Shown here one piece after another: positions 1 through 7,008 of a stretch of DNA of 20,653 nt. Position 1 is the stretch's first letter, and every line of letters begins with the position of its first letter. The DNA lies in assembly GCA_964430745.1 (NCBI GenBank), contig CAYSHI010000377.1, positions 1 through 20,653 of the forward strand, in the 5' to 3' direction. Below the pieces are notes generated by a model, which did not search any database, was not told the origin of the DNA, and was given only the letters and a program-made list of their open reading frames with translations. This DNA comes from CBDCGW01 sp964430745. Lineage in GTDB: Bacteria; Acidobacteriota; UBA890. Both the position numbers and the translations under genes were made by a program.

Positions 1-224
1 TCGATGGTGAGCTCGACCTCGTCCTGCGAAAGCCCGGGCAGCTCAGCGCGCAAGGTGATCTCGGTGTCGTTCTCGTGCACGTCCACGGATGGGCGCCAGC
101 GCGCCTGCACCGGCTTGTCGTCGCCATTGGCCGCCTGGCGAGCGACGGCTTCGCCGAAAAGGCGGTCGAAACGGTTCTGCATGGTTCTGATGTCGCGAAA
201 GGGATCGACTCGTACGAGTTGCAT
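1..224 (-). CDS. Hsp20/alpha-crystallin small heat-shock protein (N-terminal part, cut by window edge)
   Basis: Reading the minus strand from the ATG at 224-222 gives about 74 residues beginning MQLVRVDPFRDIRTMQNRFD, followed by RWRPSVDVHENDTEITLRAE and LPGLSQDEVELTI. This is the classic start of a bacterial Hsp20: a DPF..i..mqnrfdrLF amphipathic N-terminal arm, then the first strands of the alpha-crystallin domain (W.P.vDv.E....i.l.aelPGl..deve). The rest of the domain and the C-terminal I-x-I motif lie outside the window. Small heat-shock proteins are ATP-independent holdases that bind unfolding proteins in the cytoplasm. A purine-rich ribosome-binding sequence (GGAGAAG) lies about 5 nt before the ATG. 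The gene diverges from the PIN/TRAM gene. No CIRCE element or clear sigma-32 promoter is visible upstream. Family assignment is firm; the particular paralogue is unknown. Confidence 0.9.
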   Translation of the reverse strand, partial: MQLVRVDPFRDIRTMQNRFDRLFGEAVARQAANGDDKPVQARWRPSVDVHENDTEITLRAELPGLSQDEVELTI

Positions 225-321
225 TCTTTCTTCTCCGGTTTGATGGGCCGTTGGCCCTCTGCCTCTTGTGGGCGCCTGTCGAGGGGGACGGGAGCCCGAA
301 CTTCTCTCGTATATGTTGGGA

Positions 322-350
322 AGCATATTACATGGATGTTAGGCAATCAA
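322..350 (-). promoter_or_regulatory. Candidate sigma-70-type promoter for the hsp20 gene
   Basis: On the minus strand TTGATT (345-350) is followed after exactly 17 nt by TATGCT (322-327), a plausible -35/-10 pair in an AT-rich patch. It would give a leader of roughly 90 nt before the ATG at 224. The match to consensus is only moderate and no heat-shock-specific element is evident. Confidence 0.35.
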
Positions 351-362
351 GAAATATGAGTA

Positions 363-383
363 GATAATACTCAGATTATTATC
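363..383. repeat. AT-rich inverted repeat in the divergent hsp20 / PIN-TRAM spacer
   Basis: GATAATA (363-369) and its exact complement TATTATC (377-383) flank a 7-nt centre. A second, overlapping palindrome GAGTA-N5-TACTC occupies 358-372. Both lie between the divergent start codons in the most AT-rich stretch of the window. They could be an operator for a dimeric regulator. The left arm also resembles a -10 box, so chance similarity in an AT-rich promoter region is possible. Confidence 0.35.
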
Positions 384-407
384 GTCCTCGCGACATGGTC
401 CCGCGGC

Positions 408-413
408 TATACT
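408..413 (+). promoter_or_regulatory. Possible -10 box for the PIN/TRAM gene
   Basis: TATACT at 408-413 is one mismatch from the consensus TATAAT and would start transcription about 28 nt before the ATG at 448. No good -35 hexamer sits 16-18 nt upstream, so an activator or a different sigma factor would be needed. Weak call. Confidence 0.25.
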
Positions 414-437
414 TGGGCCATACATATCCGCATTCAT

Positions 438-442
438 GGAGG
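438..442 (+). promoter_or_regulatory. Ribosome binding site that decides the PIN/TRAM start
   Basis: A full GGAGG at 438-442 lies 5 nt before the ATG at 448. It overlaps the upstream in-frame ATG at 436, which has no ribosome-binding site of its own. The start at 448 is therefore preferred and the protein loses four residues relative to the longer reading. Confidence 0.7.
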
Positions 443-447
443 TATCG

Positions 448-1461
448 ATGGGATTCATGGTCGTACGCGTGCTATTCGTGCTGACCTGTGCCGGGATGGG
501 TTATTTCCTCCATCCCTGGAGTCTGGGGCGCCCTGAGGGTCTGGTGCTCGGGCTGGCTTTTTCGGCGGGAATGATCGCCACCGAGGTCAAACTGCGTCGC
601 CTCGATGGCAAGGTGCTCTTCGGCGGGGTCGCCGGAATGTCACTCGGACTCACCCTCGCGCTCGGGTTCGGCGCGATCACCCGTACACTCGTGATCAACT
701 CGGATACGGCGACTTTCCTGCAGGCCCTGTACGTGGTCGTCATGGGGTATCTGGGGTTGGTGGTCGGCGCCAAGCAGGGCGAGTGGATGAGCACGGATAC
801 GGTCAAGGCGTTGTTTCGTCAGGAGCGAAGCATTCCGCGGCACAAGATCCTCGACACCTCCGTGATCATCGACGGACGTATCTTCGACATTGCCGACTCC
901 GGTTTCGTGGATGGAGTCCTGGTGGTGCCGCAGTTCGTGCTCAACGCTCTCCAACAGGTCGCGGAGTCGAGCGATCCTTTGAAGAGCAATCGGGGGCGAC
1001 GTGGGCTCGATATCCTGCAGAAGCTGAAGGGCAGCGCGGACGTCGACGTGCGCATCTCGGACATCGATTTCCCCGACAGCCCCGACATCGACGCCAAGCT
1101 CATGGATGTGGCGAAACAGCTCCGGGGCCAACTCGTCACCAACGACTTCAACCTCCATAAGGTAGCGCAGCTCCGCGGCATCCCCGTTCTCAACATCAAC
1201 GAGCTCGCGAACTCGCTCAAACCGGTCGTTCTGCCCGGCGAGACGATGGCGGTGTGTTTGATCAAGGAGGGGAAGGAGGCCGGGCAGGCGGTCGCCTATC
1301 TGGACGATGGGACGATGGTCGTGGTGGACGACTCCGGCCATCTCATCGGCGAGACCGTCGAGGTGGTGGTGACTTCCGTTCTGCAGACGACGGCCGGCAA
1401 GATGATCTTCGGCAAGCAACCCGAGGACGCGGCGGCTGCCTCTCGCGCGCAGACTCACTGA
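448..1461 (+). CDS. YacL-like membrane protein with PIN nuclease-fold and TRAM domains
   Basis: The 337-residue protein has about four hydrophobic segments (roughly residues 4-21, 28-46, 56-78 and 87-107). A PIN domain follows (about 132-245, from HKILDTSVIIDGRIFDIA to the TNDFNL and VLNINELAN motifs), then a TRAM RNA-binding domain (about 265-325, with AYLDDGTMVVVDD and VTSVLQTTAGKMIF). This order and length match the YacL/PIN-TRAM family, whose members are integral membrane proteins with a putative cytoplasmic metal-dependent ribonuclease domain. Asp136, Asp215 and Asp233 of the PIN acidic cluster are present. The motif that normally reads FVLEELQ reads FVLNALQ here, so the conserved Glu is Ala167. 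Activity may therefore be reduced or lost. The gene stands alone, diverging from hsp20, with a sigma factor 61 nt downstream on the same strand. Function in the cell is not established. Confidence 0.88.
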   Translation: MGFMVVRVLFVLTCAGMGYFLHPWSLGRPEGLVLGLAFSAGMIATEVKLRRLDGKVLFGGVAGMSLGLTLALGFGAITRTLVINSDTATFLQALYVVVMGYLGLVVGAKQGEWMSTDTVKALFRQERSIPRHKILDTSVIIDGRIFDIADSGFVDGVLVVPQFVLNALQQVAESSDPLKSNRGRRGLDILQKLKGSADVDVRISDIDFPDSPDIDAKLMDVAKQLRGQLVTNDFNLHKVAQLRGIPVLNINELANSLKPVVLPGETMAVCLIKEGKEAGQAVAYLDDGTMVVVDDSGHLIGETVEVVVTSVLQTTAGKMIFGKQPEDAAAASRAQTH

Positions 1462-1522
1462 AAGACGTCGTGAAACTCCTCGGTGGGTTTGAGGGCGTCC
1501 GGCGCCGGACGGCGCGAACCTG

Positions 1523-2140
1523 ATGGACGCGGAGCTCGGCGACGGAGCTCTGATTGCCCGCAGCCGCGACGGCGACGCGGAGGCGTTCCGCGCGCTCTTC
1601 GACCGCAAACATCGGCGCGTATATCTGATCGCCTATCAGATACTGGGCGATCAGGGGCTCGCCGAGGATGTCGTTCAAGAGGTTTTTGTCACGCTCTGGG
1701 AACGATCCGGCGACTACGACGAGACGATGCCGCTCGATCCCTGGCTCCGACGGGTGACGGTGAATCGTGCGATCGACTACTGGCGGTCGCGTGCGAAGCG
1801 GCGGCGCGGGCAGGTCGAGGTATCGCCGGGCCGCGATCCGGACACGGTCCTGGATGCCGGATTGTCGGCGGCGACGGCGAATCTGGGAGACGGCTTCGAC
1901 CCCCAAGCCCTCGTCGGTTGGCAACAGCTACAGGCGATCTGGGACGAGCTTGCGGCGCTGCTGCCTCCACAACAGCGTGCAGCGTTCGTATTGCGACACA
2001 TCGAGGGCATCGCCACGCCCGAAGTGGCCGATGCATTGGGATGCAGTGCCTCCGCGGTGCGCTCGCATGTCGCCGAAGCGCGCCGGGTGCTGAAAGCCGC
2101 GCTCGGAGCGCGCTATCCGGAGCTGCTGGGCGATTCCTGA
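1523..2140 (+). CDS. ECF-type RNA polymerase sigma factor
   Basis: This 205-residue protein has sigma region 2 at about 23-93 (FRALFDRKHRRVYLIAYQIL, then AEDVVQEVFVTLWE and WLRRVTVNRAIDYWRS). A variable linker follows, then sigma region 4 at about 137-195 (LAALLPPQQRAAFVLRHIEG, ALGCSASAVRSHVAEARRVL). Regions 1 and 3 are absent, as in extracytoplasmic-function sigma factors, which recruit RNA polymerase to a small regulon and are usually held by a partner anti-sigma factor. The ATG start has only a weak ribosome-binding site. The next gene encodes a single-pass membrane protein with an N-terminal cytoplasmic segment, the usual position of an anti-sigma. Both precede a secretion operon, so this sigma is probably dedicated to it. 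After the stop the same frame stays open for 66 codons through a 21-bp repeat. Confidence 0.93.
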   Translation: MDAELGDGALIARSRDGDAEAFRALFDRKHRRVYLIAYQILGDQGLAEDVVQEVFVTLWERSGDYDETMPLDPWLRRVTVNRAIDYWRSRAKRRRGQVEVSPGRDPDTVLDAGLSAATANLGDGFDPQALVGWQQLQAIWDELAALLPPQQRAAFVLRHIEGIATPEVADALGCSASAVRSHVAEARRVLKAALGARYPELLGDS

Positions 2141-2152
2141 GAGCCCCTGACC

Positions 2153-2278
2153 GTACCGACAGCGCACCGCCTCGTACCGACCGTGCACCGCCTGGTACCG
2201 ACAGTGCTCCGCCTGGTACCGGCGGCGCTCCGCCTGGGACCGACGGTGTTCTGCCCCGTGTCGGCAGCTTTCCGCTCC
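2153..2278. repeat. 21-bp tandem repeat, six units
   Basis: Six consecutive 21-nt units start at 2153, 2174, 2195, 2216, 2237 and 2258, with core GTACCGACAGTGCTCCGCCT. Units 1-4 are close copies, units 5 and 6 are diverged, and a seventh very degenerate unit may begin at 2279. The array fills the gap between the sigma stop codon and the ECF-like promoter. Twenty-one bp is two helical turns, so a bound protein would see each unit on the same face. Being a multiple of three, the period also yields heptapeptide repeats in every frame. I see no start codon and ribosome-binding site that would make it a gene. Confidence 0.85.
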
Positions 2279-2296
2279 GTCCCGGCACTTTTTCTT

Positions 2297-2323
2297 GGAC
2301 GTTTGGCCGGCGGTCTGCGTATA
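2297..2323 (+). promoter_or_regulatory. Candidate ECF-sigma promoter for the secretion operon
   Basis: TTGGAC (2295-2300) and CGTATA (2318-2323) are separated by 17 nt. GGAC as a -35 core with a CGTA/CGTC-type -10 element 16-17 nt away is the usual shape of ECF-sigma promoters. It lies directly after the repeat array and would start transcription around 2330, about 33 nt before the ATG at 2363. Because the upstream gene encodes an ECF sigma factor, autoregulated expression of the downstream operon is the simplest reading. This is inferred and not proven. Confidence 0.5.
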
Positions 2324-2362
2324 CGGAAGTGGACCTTCTGAACGGCCGGCCGGAGACGCACG

Positions 2363-3220
2363 ATGAGCGAAACTCGAGGCACCCCGCGAGACGACCGCAC
2401 CCCCGACGTTGACGGCTTTCGAGACCTCATCGACAGGCCTACGCCCGAGCTTGACTCCTCGAGCCTTTGGTGCGGCATCGAGGCTCGGTTGACCGAACGC
2501 TCCCGGCCGGCGCAAAGGGCGACGGGCTGGGCCGCCGCGATGACTCCCGGCCGGATGGCCTGGGGCGCCGTCGCGATGGTGCTGGTGATCCTCGCATCGT
2601 GGGCCGCGCTCGTGACCCGGACGCCCGGCACCGCTCCGCAGATCGTGCTGTTGATGCCGCCACAGCCGGAGGCGCCGTCGTTCGACGCAACCACGGCGGC
2701 GGCCGAGCCCGGATCCGGGGCGCAACTTTCGGGAGGCGTGCGCGCGCAGGAGGTCGGCCCGGTGACCTCGGAAGATGCGCCGTTGCAGCTCGATGTGCGC
2801 CTCGTGCGGGGTTACAACGGTGTCCCGCCCGCGGACGTCAGCGCGTCCCCGACCGCCGGGGCGGGAGGGGCGGACGCGCTCCGCGACGCGCGTGCAAGCA
2901 TCGAGGGCTTGCTTCCGTTCGAGTCCTATGGCCTCGTCGGCAGCGCTCGAATCACGCTCGACGATAGTGCTCCGCTGGTAATCATTCTGTCGGGCGACTA
3001 CCGTCTGCTGACACGGTCTGTCCAGACGCGTGCATCGCCACAGCGGACGGTGCTCATCGAGGGTCTCGAGCTCGTCGGCGTCGGGCAGGAATCGATGCCC
3101 TCCGACCTGAGCCTCGAGCCGGGAAGGCTGTATATCCTCGGCGTCTTGCCGGACGGCGTCGAGGATCCCGAGTTGGTACTTCTGATCCGCGCGCGGGCGC
3201 AACGCGATGGGGGTGGGTAG
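2363..3220 (+). CDS. Single-pass membrane protein, possible anti-sigma partner of the ECF factor
   Basis: The 285-residue protein has a 60-residue N-terminal segment ending in a motif of the form sSLWcgIEARL, seen in anti-sigma-like proteins. One membrane helix follows (about 65-85, AWGAVAMVLVILASWAALV), then a Pro/Ala/Gly-rich stretch (about 95-175) and a beta-rich C-terminal domain (about 183-277, LLPFESYGLVGSARITL to LYILGVLPDG). There is no HxxxCxxC zinc-anti-sigma signature. A GGAG ribosome-binding sequence sits 7 nt before the ATG. The gene follows the sigma factor and lies 3 nt before gspF, so it could be an anti-sigma factor, a structural adaptor of the secretion machine, or both. I do not recognise the C-terminal domain by name. 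The anti-sigma role rests on position and topology. Confidence 0.6.
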   Translation: MSETRGTPRDDRTPDVDGFRDLIDRPTPELDSSSLWCGIEARLTERSRPAQRATGWAAAMTPGRMAWGAVAMVLVILASWAALVTRTPGTAPQIVLLMPPQPEAPSFDATTAAAEPGSGAQLSGGVRAQEVGPVTSEDAPLQLDVRLVRGYNGVPPADVSASPTAGAGGADALRDARASIEGLLPFESYGLVGSARITLDDSAPLVIILSGDYRLLTRSVQTRASPQRTVLIEGLELVGVGQESMPSDLSLEPGRLYILGVLPDGVEDPELVLLIRARAQRDGGG

Positions 3221-3223
3221 ACG

Positions 3224-4525
3224 ATGGCCGAATTCGTCTGTCGCGTCGGTACCGCGGACGGGATCCGCAGCCGATCCGTCACCGCCGAATCGGCCGAGCG
3301 CGCCCGTGAGATTCTGGCGGAACAGGGGGTCGAGATCTTCGCCGTTCGCCGGGGCGACGGTTGGATCCGAAGCCTGATCCGCTCCGACACGACAAGCCGA
3401 CGCGCCGAGCAGGCCACGGGCCGGGACATCGCCTCCGGCGGCGATCGCGCGGACAGTACAACCCGGCGTCCCTTTGCCCGCCGTCACGTCGCCGCCGCAG
3501 ACCTGCTCCTGCTGACCGAGGAGTTGGCGGCGCTGATACGCGCCGGGCTTCCGCTCCTGAAGTGCATCGACATTCTACGGCAGCGCCGCGGAGGCACGGC
3601 GGCGGGCGGCGTGCTCGACAGAATACGAGATCGGGTCGCGGCTGGGATGAGCCTGTCGTCCGCCTTCGCCCAGGAGGATCCCGAGCTCCGCATTCCGCGT
3701 TTGTTCGTGACATCTGTTCGCATCGGAGAGAACAGCGGCGATCTCGAGGGGGCGTTGCGCCGCTACGCGCACCATCTGGGGCGCGCGCAGACGCTGCGAA
3801 GCCGGGTGCGTGGAGCCCTGCTGTACCCGGCGGCGCTGCTAGCAGTGTCGCTCGCGGTGATCGGCATCCTGCTGGGCTTCGTGTTGCCGCGTTTTGCCGA
3901 TTTTTACGCCAGCCACGAGGCGGCGCTGCCCTTGCCGACGCGTGTGTTGATGAGCGTGTCCACGCTGGCGGAAGGGCGTGGCAACCTCGTCATGATCGGT
4001 CTCGTCGTGATCGTCGTGATGGTGGTCCTTGCCGCTCGGAGCGAGGCGGGGAGGGAGTTGCGCGAACGGGCGAGCATGCGGCTTCCGCTGCTCGGGGGCC
4101 TCCGTCGCCTCTATCTCGACGTCGAGTCGAGCCGCACCATGGCCACGCTGCTGCGCGGCGGAGCTCCCCTGACCGAAGCCATTGCGGTGGCCGCCGAAGG
4201 CACCGACCACGGGTTTTATCGCCGCCGTCTCCGGCAAGTGGGCGAGATGGTCAGCGAGGGCAACAGCCTGCACCGGTCGCTGGAGGTCAACGGGCTGATG
4301 GACTTGATGGGCCTGGAGATGGTGGAGGTCGGCGAATCCACCGGCACGTTGGAGGAGATGCTCGGCCACGTTGCCGACAGCTACGACGAGGTTCTCGATC
4401 GGCGCCTCAACACGGCGGTCGGGTTGCTCGAGCCCGCGGTACTGGTGACGATGGGACTGTTCCTGGCCGCTGTCCTGTTGTCGCTCTATATGCCGTTGTT
4501 CAACGTCGTACAGGTCGTTGGTTAA
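3224..4525 (+). CDS. gspF: Type II secretion / type IV pilus inner-membrane platform protein GspF/PilC
   Basis: At 433 residues the protein has the usual GspF layout. A small N-terminal domain (1-43) is followed by an Arg/Ser-rich linker (45-88). T2SSF domain 1 comes next (about 93-216, with LLLLTEELAALIRAGLPLLK and RIGENSGDLEGALRRYA), and T2SSF domain 2 follows (about 298-420, with TMATLLRGGAPLTEAI and VEVGESTGTLEEML). Membrane helices lie near 200-223, 253-271 and 402-424. GspF/PilC sits in the inner membrane, contacts the GspE/PilB ATPase from the cytoplasm and transmits its motion to growing pseudopilin. The gene begins 3 nt after the preceding stop and ends 10 nt before gspE, as expected for one transcript. 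The linker between the first two domains is longer than in most homologues I know. Confidence 0.94.
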   Translation: MAEFVCRVGTADGIRSRSVTAESAERAREILAEQGVEIFAVRRGDGWIRSLIRSDTTSRRAEQATGRDIASGGDRADSTTRRPFARRHVAAADLLLLTEELAALIRAGLPLLKCIDILRQRRGGTAAGGVLDRIRDRVAAGMSLSSAFAQEDPELRIPRLFVTSVRIGENSGDLEGALRRYAHHLGRAQTLRSRVRGALLYPAALLAVSLAVIGILLGFVLPRFADFYASHEAALPLPTRVLMSVSTLAEGRGNLVMIGLVVIVVMVVLAARSEAGRELRERASMRLPLLGGLRRLYLDVESSRTMATLLRGGAPLTEAIAVAAEGTDHGFYRRRLRQVGEMVSEGNSLHRSLEVNGLMDLMGLEMVEVGESTGTLEEMLGHVADSYDEVLDRRLNTAVGLLEPAVLVTMGLFLAAVLLSLYMPLFNVVQVVG

Positions 4526-4530
4526 GGAGG
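4524..4530 (+). promoter_or_regulatory. Ribosome binding site that sets the gspE GTG start
   Basis: AAGGAGG at 4524-4530, overlapping the last bases of the gspF stop codon, lies 5 nt before GTG at 4536. The in-frame TTG at 4518 is upstream of this site and has no equivalent, so GTG 4536 is chosen. Confidence 0.75.
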
Positions 4531-4535
4531 GTAGG

Positions 4536-6161
4536 GTGGCGGAGAAGCACTCGATATCGGGCTCGGTGGCAGGTACGGCGCGGCTCGAGCGCTCGGAGGC
4601 CGAGCGGCGGGCCCAGGAGATGGGCATCCCCTTCGTCAAGCTCGACGCCGCTCAGCTCGACCGCGAGCTCCTGGCCGAAATGCCCATCGAGCTGATGGTC
4701 CGCCATGCTTTCCTGCCGCTCGCTCGCACCGAGGATGGTGACCTCGAGGTGGCGTTGGCCGACCCCGGAGACATCGCCAATATCGATGCCATCGAGGGGC
4801 TGCTCAACGTCGCCGTGTACGTGCGCGCTGCGGCCGCCTCGGACATCGAGCAGGCGCTTCGATTCGCGGGGGCCGGAGAACGCATTCTCGCGGAAGTGCG
4901 CCGTGGGTTCGAGGAAGACGCCTCCAGCGGGGCCGATGCCGACGAGGGCATAACCCTCGCCTCCCTGGCCACGAGCGAGGATCCGCCCATTGTCCGACTG
5001 CTCGATACCACCATCGTCAATGCTCTCGAGCGTCGGGCATCCGATATTCACATCGAGACGCGCGAGGACTCCGTCTGGATCAAGTACCGCATCGACGGCG
5101 TGCTCTATCCCGCCGTCGACCCGATCGATCTGCGCCACCATGATGCGCTGGTGTCGCGGGTGAAGGTGATGAGCGACCTGGATATCGCCGAGAAGCGCGT
5201 GCCCCAGGACGGGCGCTTCAAGCTGAACCTGCAGTCCCGCAAGGTCGACTTCCGTGTGTCGATCATGCCGTCGATCCACGGAGAAGACGCGGTCATCCGT
5301 ATTCTCGACAAGCAATACCTGTCGGAGGAATTCGACGATCTGCGGCTCGACCGACTCGGTTTTACAGGCGTCGAGCTCGACAAGGTGCGCAAGTACATCC
5401 GCGAGCCGTACGGCATGTTCCTTGTCACCGGCCCCACAGGTTCGGGCAAGACGACGACCTTGTACGCCGGACTGTCGGAGATCCGCACCGAGGAAGACAA
5501 GATCATCACCATCGAAGACCCGGTGGAGTACCAGATCGGCGGCATCACGCAGATCCCCGTGAACGAGAAGAAGGGGCTGACCTTCGCACGCGGCTTACGT
5601 TCGATCCTGCGTCACGATCCCGACGTCATCATGGTGGGTGAGATCCGCGACCCGGAGACGGCCAGCATCGCCGTGCAGTCGGCGCTCACCGGACACCTGG
5701 TGTTCACCACCGTGCACGCCAACAACGTCTTCGACGTCATCGGCCGCCTGTTGAACATGGGTGTGGAGACCTACAACTTCGTCTCGGCGCTCAACTGTGT
5801 GCTCGCGCAACGGTTGGTGCGTCTCATCTGCGAGCATTGCCGGCGGCCGATGGAGCCTGACGAGAAGCTGCTCGCGGCCTCGGGCTTGGCGGCCGTCGAC
5901 GTCGCGCAGCACACCTTCTACGAAGGTGCCGGCTGCGCCCTTTGCCATGGCACCGGGTACCGCGGCCGCACGGTCATCGCCGAGTTGCTCGACATGTCCG
6001 ACACCACGCGGGAGCTCATTCTCGACCGCCGGCCGATCTCCGAGATCAAGCGTCACGCAATGCAGGGCGGAATGAGCCTGTTGCGCCAGTCTGCGGTGGG
6101 CAAGGCCCTCCTCGGCCAGACCACGTTGCAGGAGATCAACAAGGTGACCTTCGTTGAGTAA
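4536..6161 (+). CDS. gspE: Secretion/pilus assembly ATPase GspE/PilB
   Basis: The 541-residue protein has an N-terminal MshEN/T2SSE_N domain (about 20-108, AQEMGIPFVKLDAAQLD) and the AAA-like hexameric secretion ATPase domain (about 148-535). Visible motifs are Walker A GPTGSGKT (299-306), the Asp box IITIEDPVEYQI (323-334), Walker B DVIMVGEIRD (363-372) and the His box TGHLVFTTVHAN (385-396). A tetracysteine zinc site is complete: CEHC at 432-435 and CALC at 467-470. GspE hydrolyses ATP on the cytoplasmic face of the inner membrane to drive pseudopilus extension. The zinc module marks it as an assembly ATPase and not a PilT-type retraction ATPase. A GTG start is preferred for its ribosome-binding site. 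The end overlaps the next gene by 8 nt. Confidence 0.95.
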   Translation: MAEKHSISGSVAGTARLERSEAERRAQEMGIPFVKLDAAQLDRELLAEMPIELMVRHAFLPLARTEDGDLEVALADPGDIANIDAIEGLLNVAVYVRAAAASDIEQALRFAGAGERILAEVRRGFEEDASSGADADEGITLASLATSEDPPIVRLLDTTIVNALERRASDIHIETREDSVWIKYRIDGVLYPAVDPIDLRHHDALVSRVKVMSDLDIAEKRVPQDGRFKLNLQSRKVDFRVSIMPSIHGEDAVIRILDKQYLSEEFDDLRLDRLGFTGVELDKVRKYIREPYGMFLVTGPTGSGKTTTLYAGLSEIRTEEDKIITIEDPVEYQIGGITQIPVNEKKGLTFARGLRSILRHDPDVIMVGEIRDPETASIAVQSALTGHLVFTTVHANNVFDVIGRLLNMGVETYNFVSALNCVLAQRLVRLICEHCRRPMEPDEKLLAASGLAAVDVAQHTFYEGAGCALCHGTGYRGRTVIAELLDMSDTTRELILDRRPISEIKRHAMQGGMSLLRQSAVGKALLGQTTLQEINKVTFVE

Positions 6162-7008
6162 CGCCATCGCGGTGTCGATCGTGCCCGGCGAGTTGCGCTT
6201 GCTCGTGGCCGGCGGAAACGGGGACATGAAGCCGCTGCATCGTCTTGCTCGCGAGCTTCCGCCGGGCGCGGTCCGTGCAGGGCTGCGCTCGCCGAATGTC
6301 GTGGATCCGGCGGCGGTCGGCGGGGTGCTCGAGGAGCTCGCCGGCGAGGCCCGCGTGGGACGTGAGAGGGGCGGCATGGTCTCCGTGTTGGTTCCCGACG
6401 CCGCGGCTCGCATGGCGCTGTTGCCGCTGGAAGGCGCTGACCCCTCTCGGGCGGAGGGGGAGGCGATGGCGCGATGGGCTCTCGGTGATCTCCTGCCGGT
6501 CGACGCAGCCGCTGCCCGCGTGGACTGGTCGATCATTGCCGAGCAGGGGCAGGAGCCGGCGGTTGGTTGGTTGCTCGCCTTCGGTGCCGATCCCCTGGTG
6601 ATCGAGGAATACGAATCGGTGGTGCAGCAGCTGGGCTGGACTCCCGGTCGGGTTGTGCCGCTTACCCTGGCACTGGCGGTCGGGGCGCGGGACATCGTCG
6701 ACGATGATTCGCCCGGAACCGCGCGCGTCGTGATCAGCGGTTTCGGCGGCCAGGCGGCGTGCCTGGTAGAGGCCGCCGGCGTTCCGCGCCTACACCGGGC
6801 GTGGAGAGGAGGGCAGCCGGATTTGGCCCACGAGCTCGCCGCCATCGGTCGCTACACAGAGCAGCGCCTCGAGCTCACCGTCGTCGAGGCCGTTGTCGCC
6901 GGACCGGGGCCGTGGCGCAGCCGTGCCGCAGCGGGTTGCGAAGCGCTCGGCTGGAGGGTGCACACGCGCTCGCGCTGGGCGGCCCACATCGGCGCGGTGC
7001 AACCGTGA
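6154..7008 (+). CDS. pilM: PilM-like (GspL cytoplasmic domain-like) actin-fold assembly protein
   Basis: This 284-residue cytoplasmic protein lacks a signal peptide or membrane helix. Its second half carries the pattern of PilM/GspL actin-fold proteins: LLAFGADPLVIEEYESVVQQ and GWTPGRVVPLTLALA, then a strand RVVISGFGGQAACLVEA and VPRLHRAWRGGQPDLAHELA, then AAIGRYTEQRL. The canonical N-terminal phosphate loop (vGiDiGsssiK) is degenerate, reading AIAVSIVPGELRLLV, so nucleotide binding is doubtful. PilM docks the assembly ATPase side to the membrane proteins PilN and PilO. The position between gspE and a PilN-like gene supports the call. The start is TTG at 6154, with AAGGTG 7 nt upstream and an 8-nt overlap with gspE. 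No nearby ATG gives a sensible start. Confidence 0.7.
   Translation: MSNAIAVSIVPGELRLLVAGGNGDMKPLHRLARELPPGAVRAGLRSPNVVDPAAVGGVLEELAGEARVGRERGGMVSVLVPDAAARMALLPLEGADPSRAEGEAMARWALGDLLPVDAAAARVDWSIIAEQGQEPAVGWLLAFGADPLVIEEYESVVQQLGWTPGRVVPLTLALAVGARDIVDDDSPGTARVVISGFGGQAACLVEAAGVPRLHRAWRGGQPDLAHELAAIGRYTEQRLELTVVEAVVAGPGPWRSRAAAGCEALGWRVHTRSRWAAHIGAVQP

Noticed and set aside
225..447. CIRCE element or sigma-32 promoter controlling hsp20
   Set aside because: No TTAGCACTC-N9-GAGTGCTAA repeat and no CTTGAA/CCCCAT pair at proper spacing was found.
1472..1499. ECF-like promoter (GAAAC ... CGTC) before the sigma gene, implying autoregulation
   Set aside because: The spacing between the boxes is 19 nt, outside the usual 16-17, and the -35 core is imperfect.
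2153..2278. Possible small CRISPR array
   Set aside because: Units are directly adjacent with no spacers, and there are no cas genes.
1483..2412. 309-codon plus-strand frame reading the 21-bp array as GTDSAPP heptads
   Set aside because: It overlaps the sigma gene out of frame, begins with Arg/Gly-rich nonsense and has no ribosome-binding site. The heptads follow trivially from a 21-nt period.
1928..3487. 519-codon open frame on the minus strand opposite the sigma / membrane-protein / gspF region
   Set aside because: It lies antisense to genes with recognisable domains, its product is Arg/Gly/Ala-rich with no known motif, and long antisense frames are expected at this G+C content.
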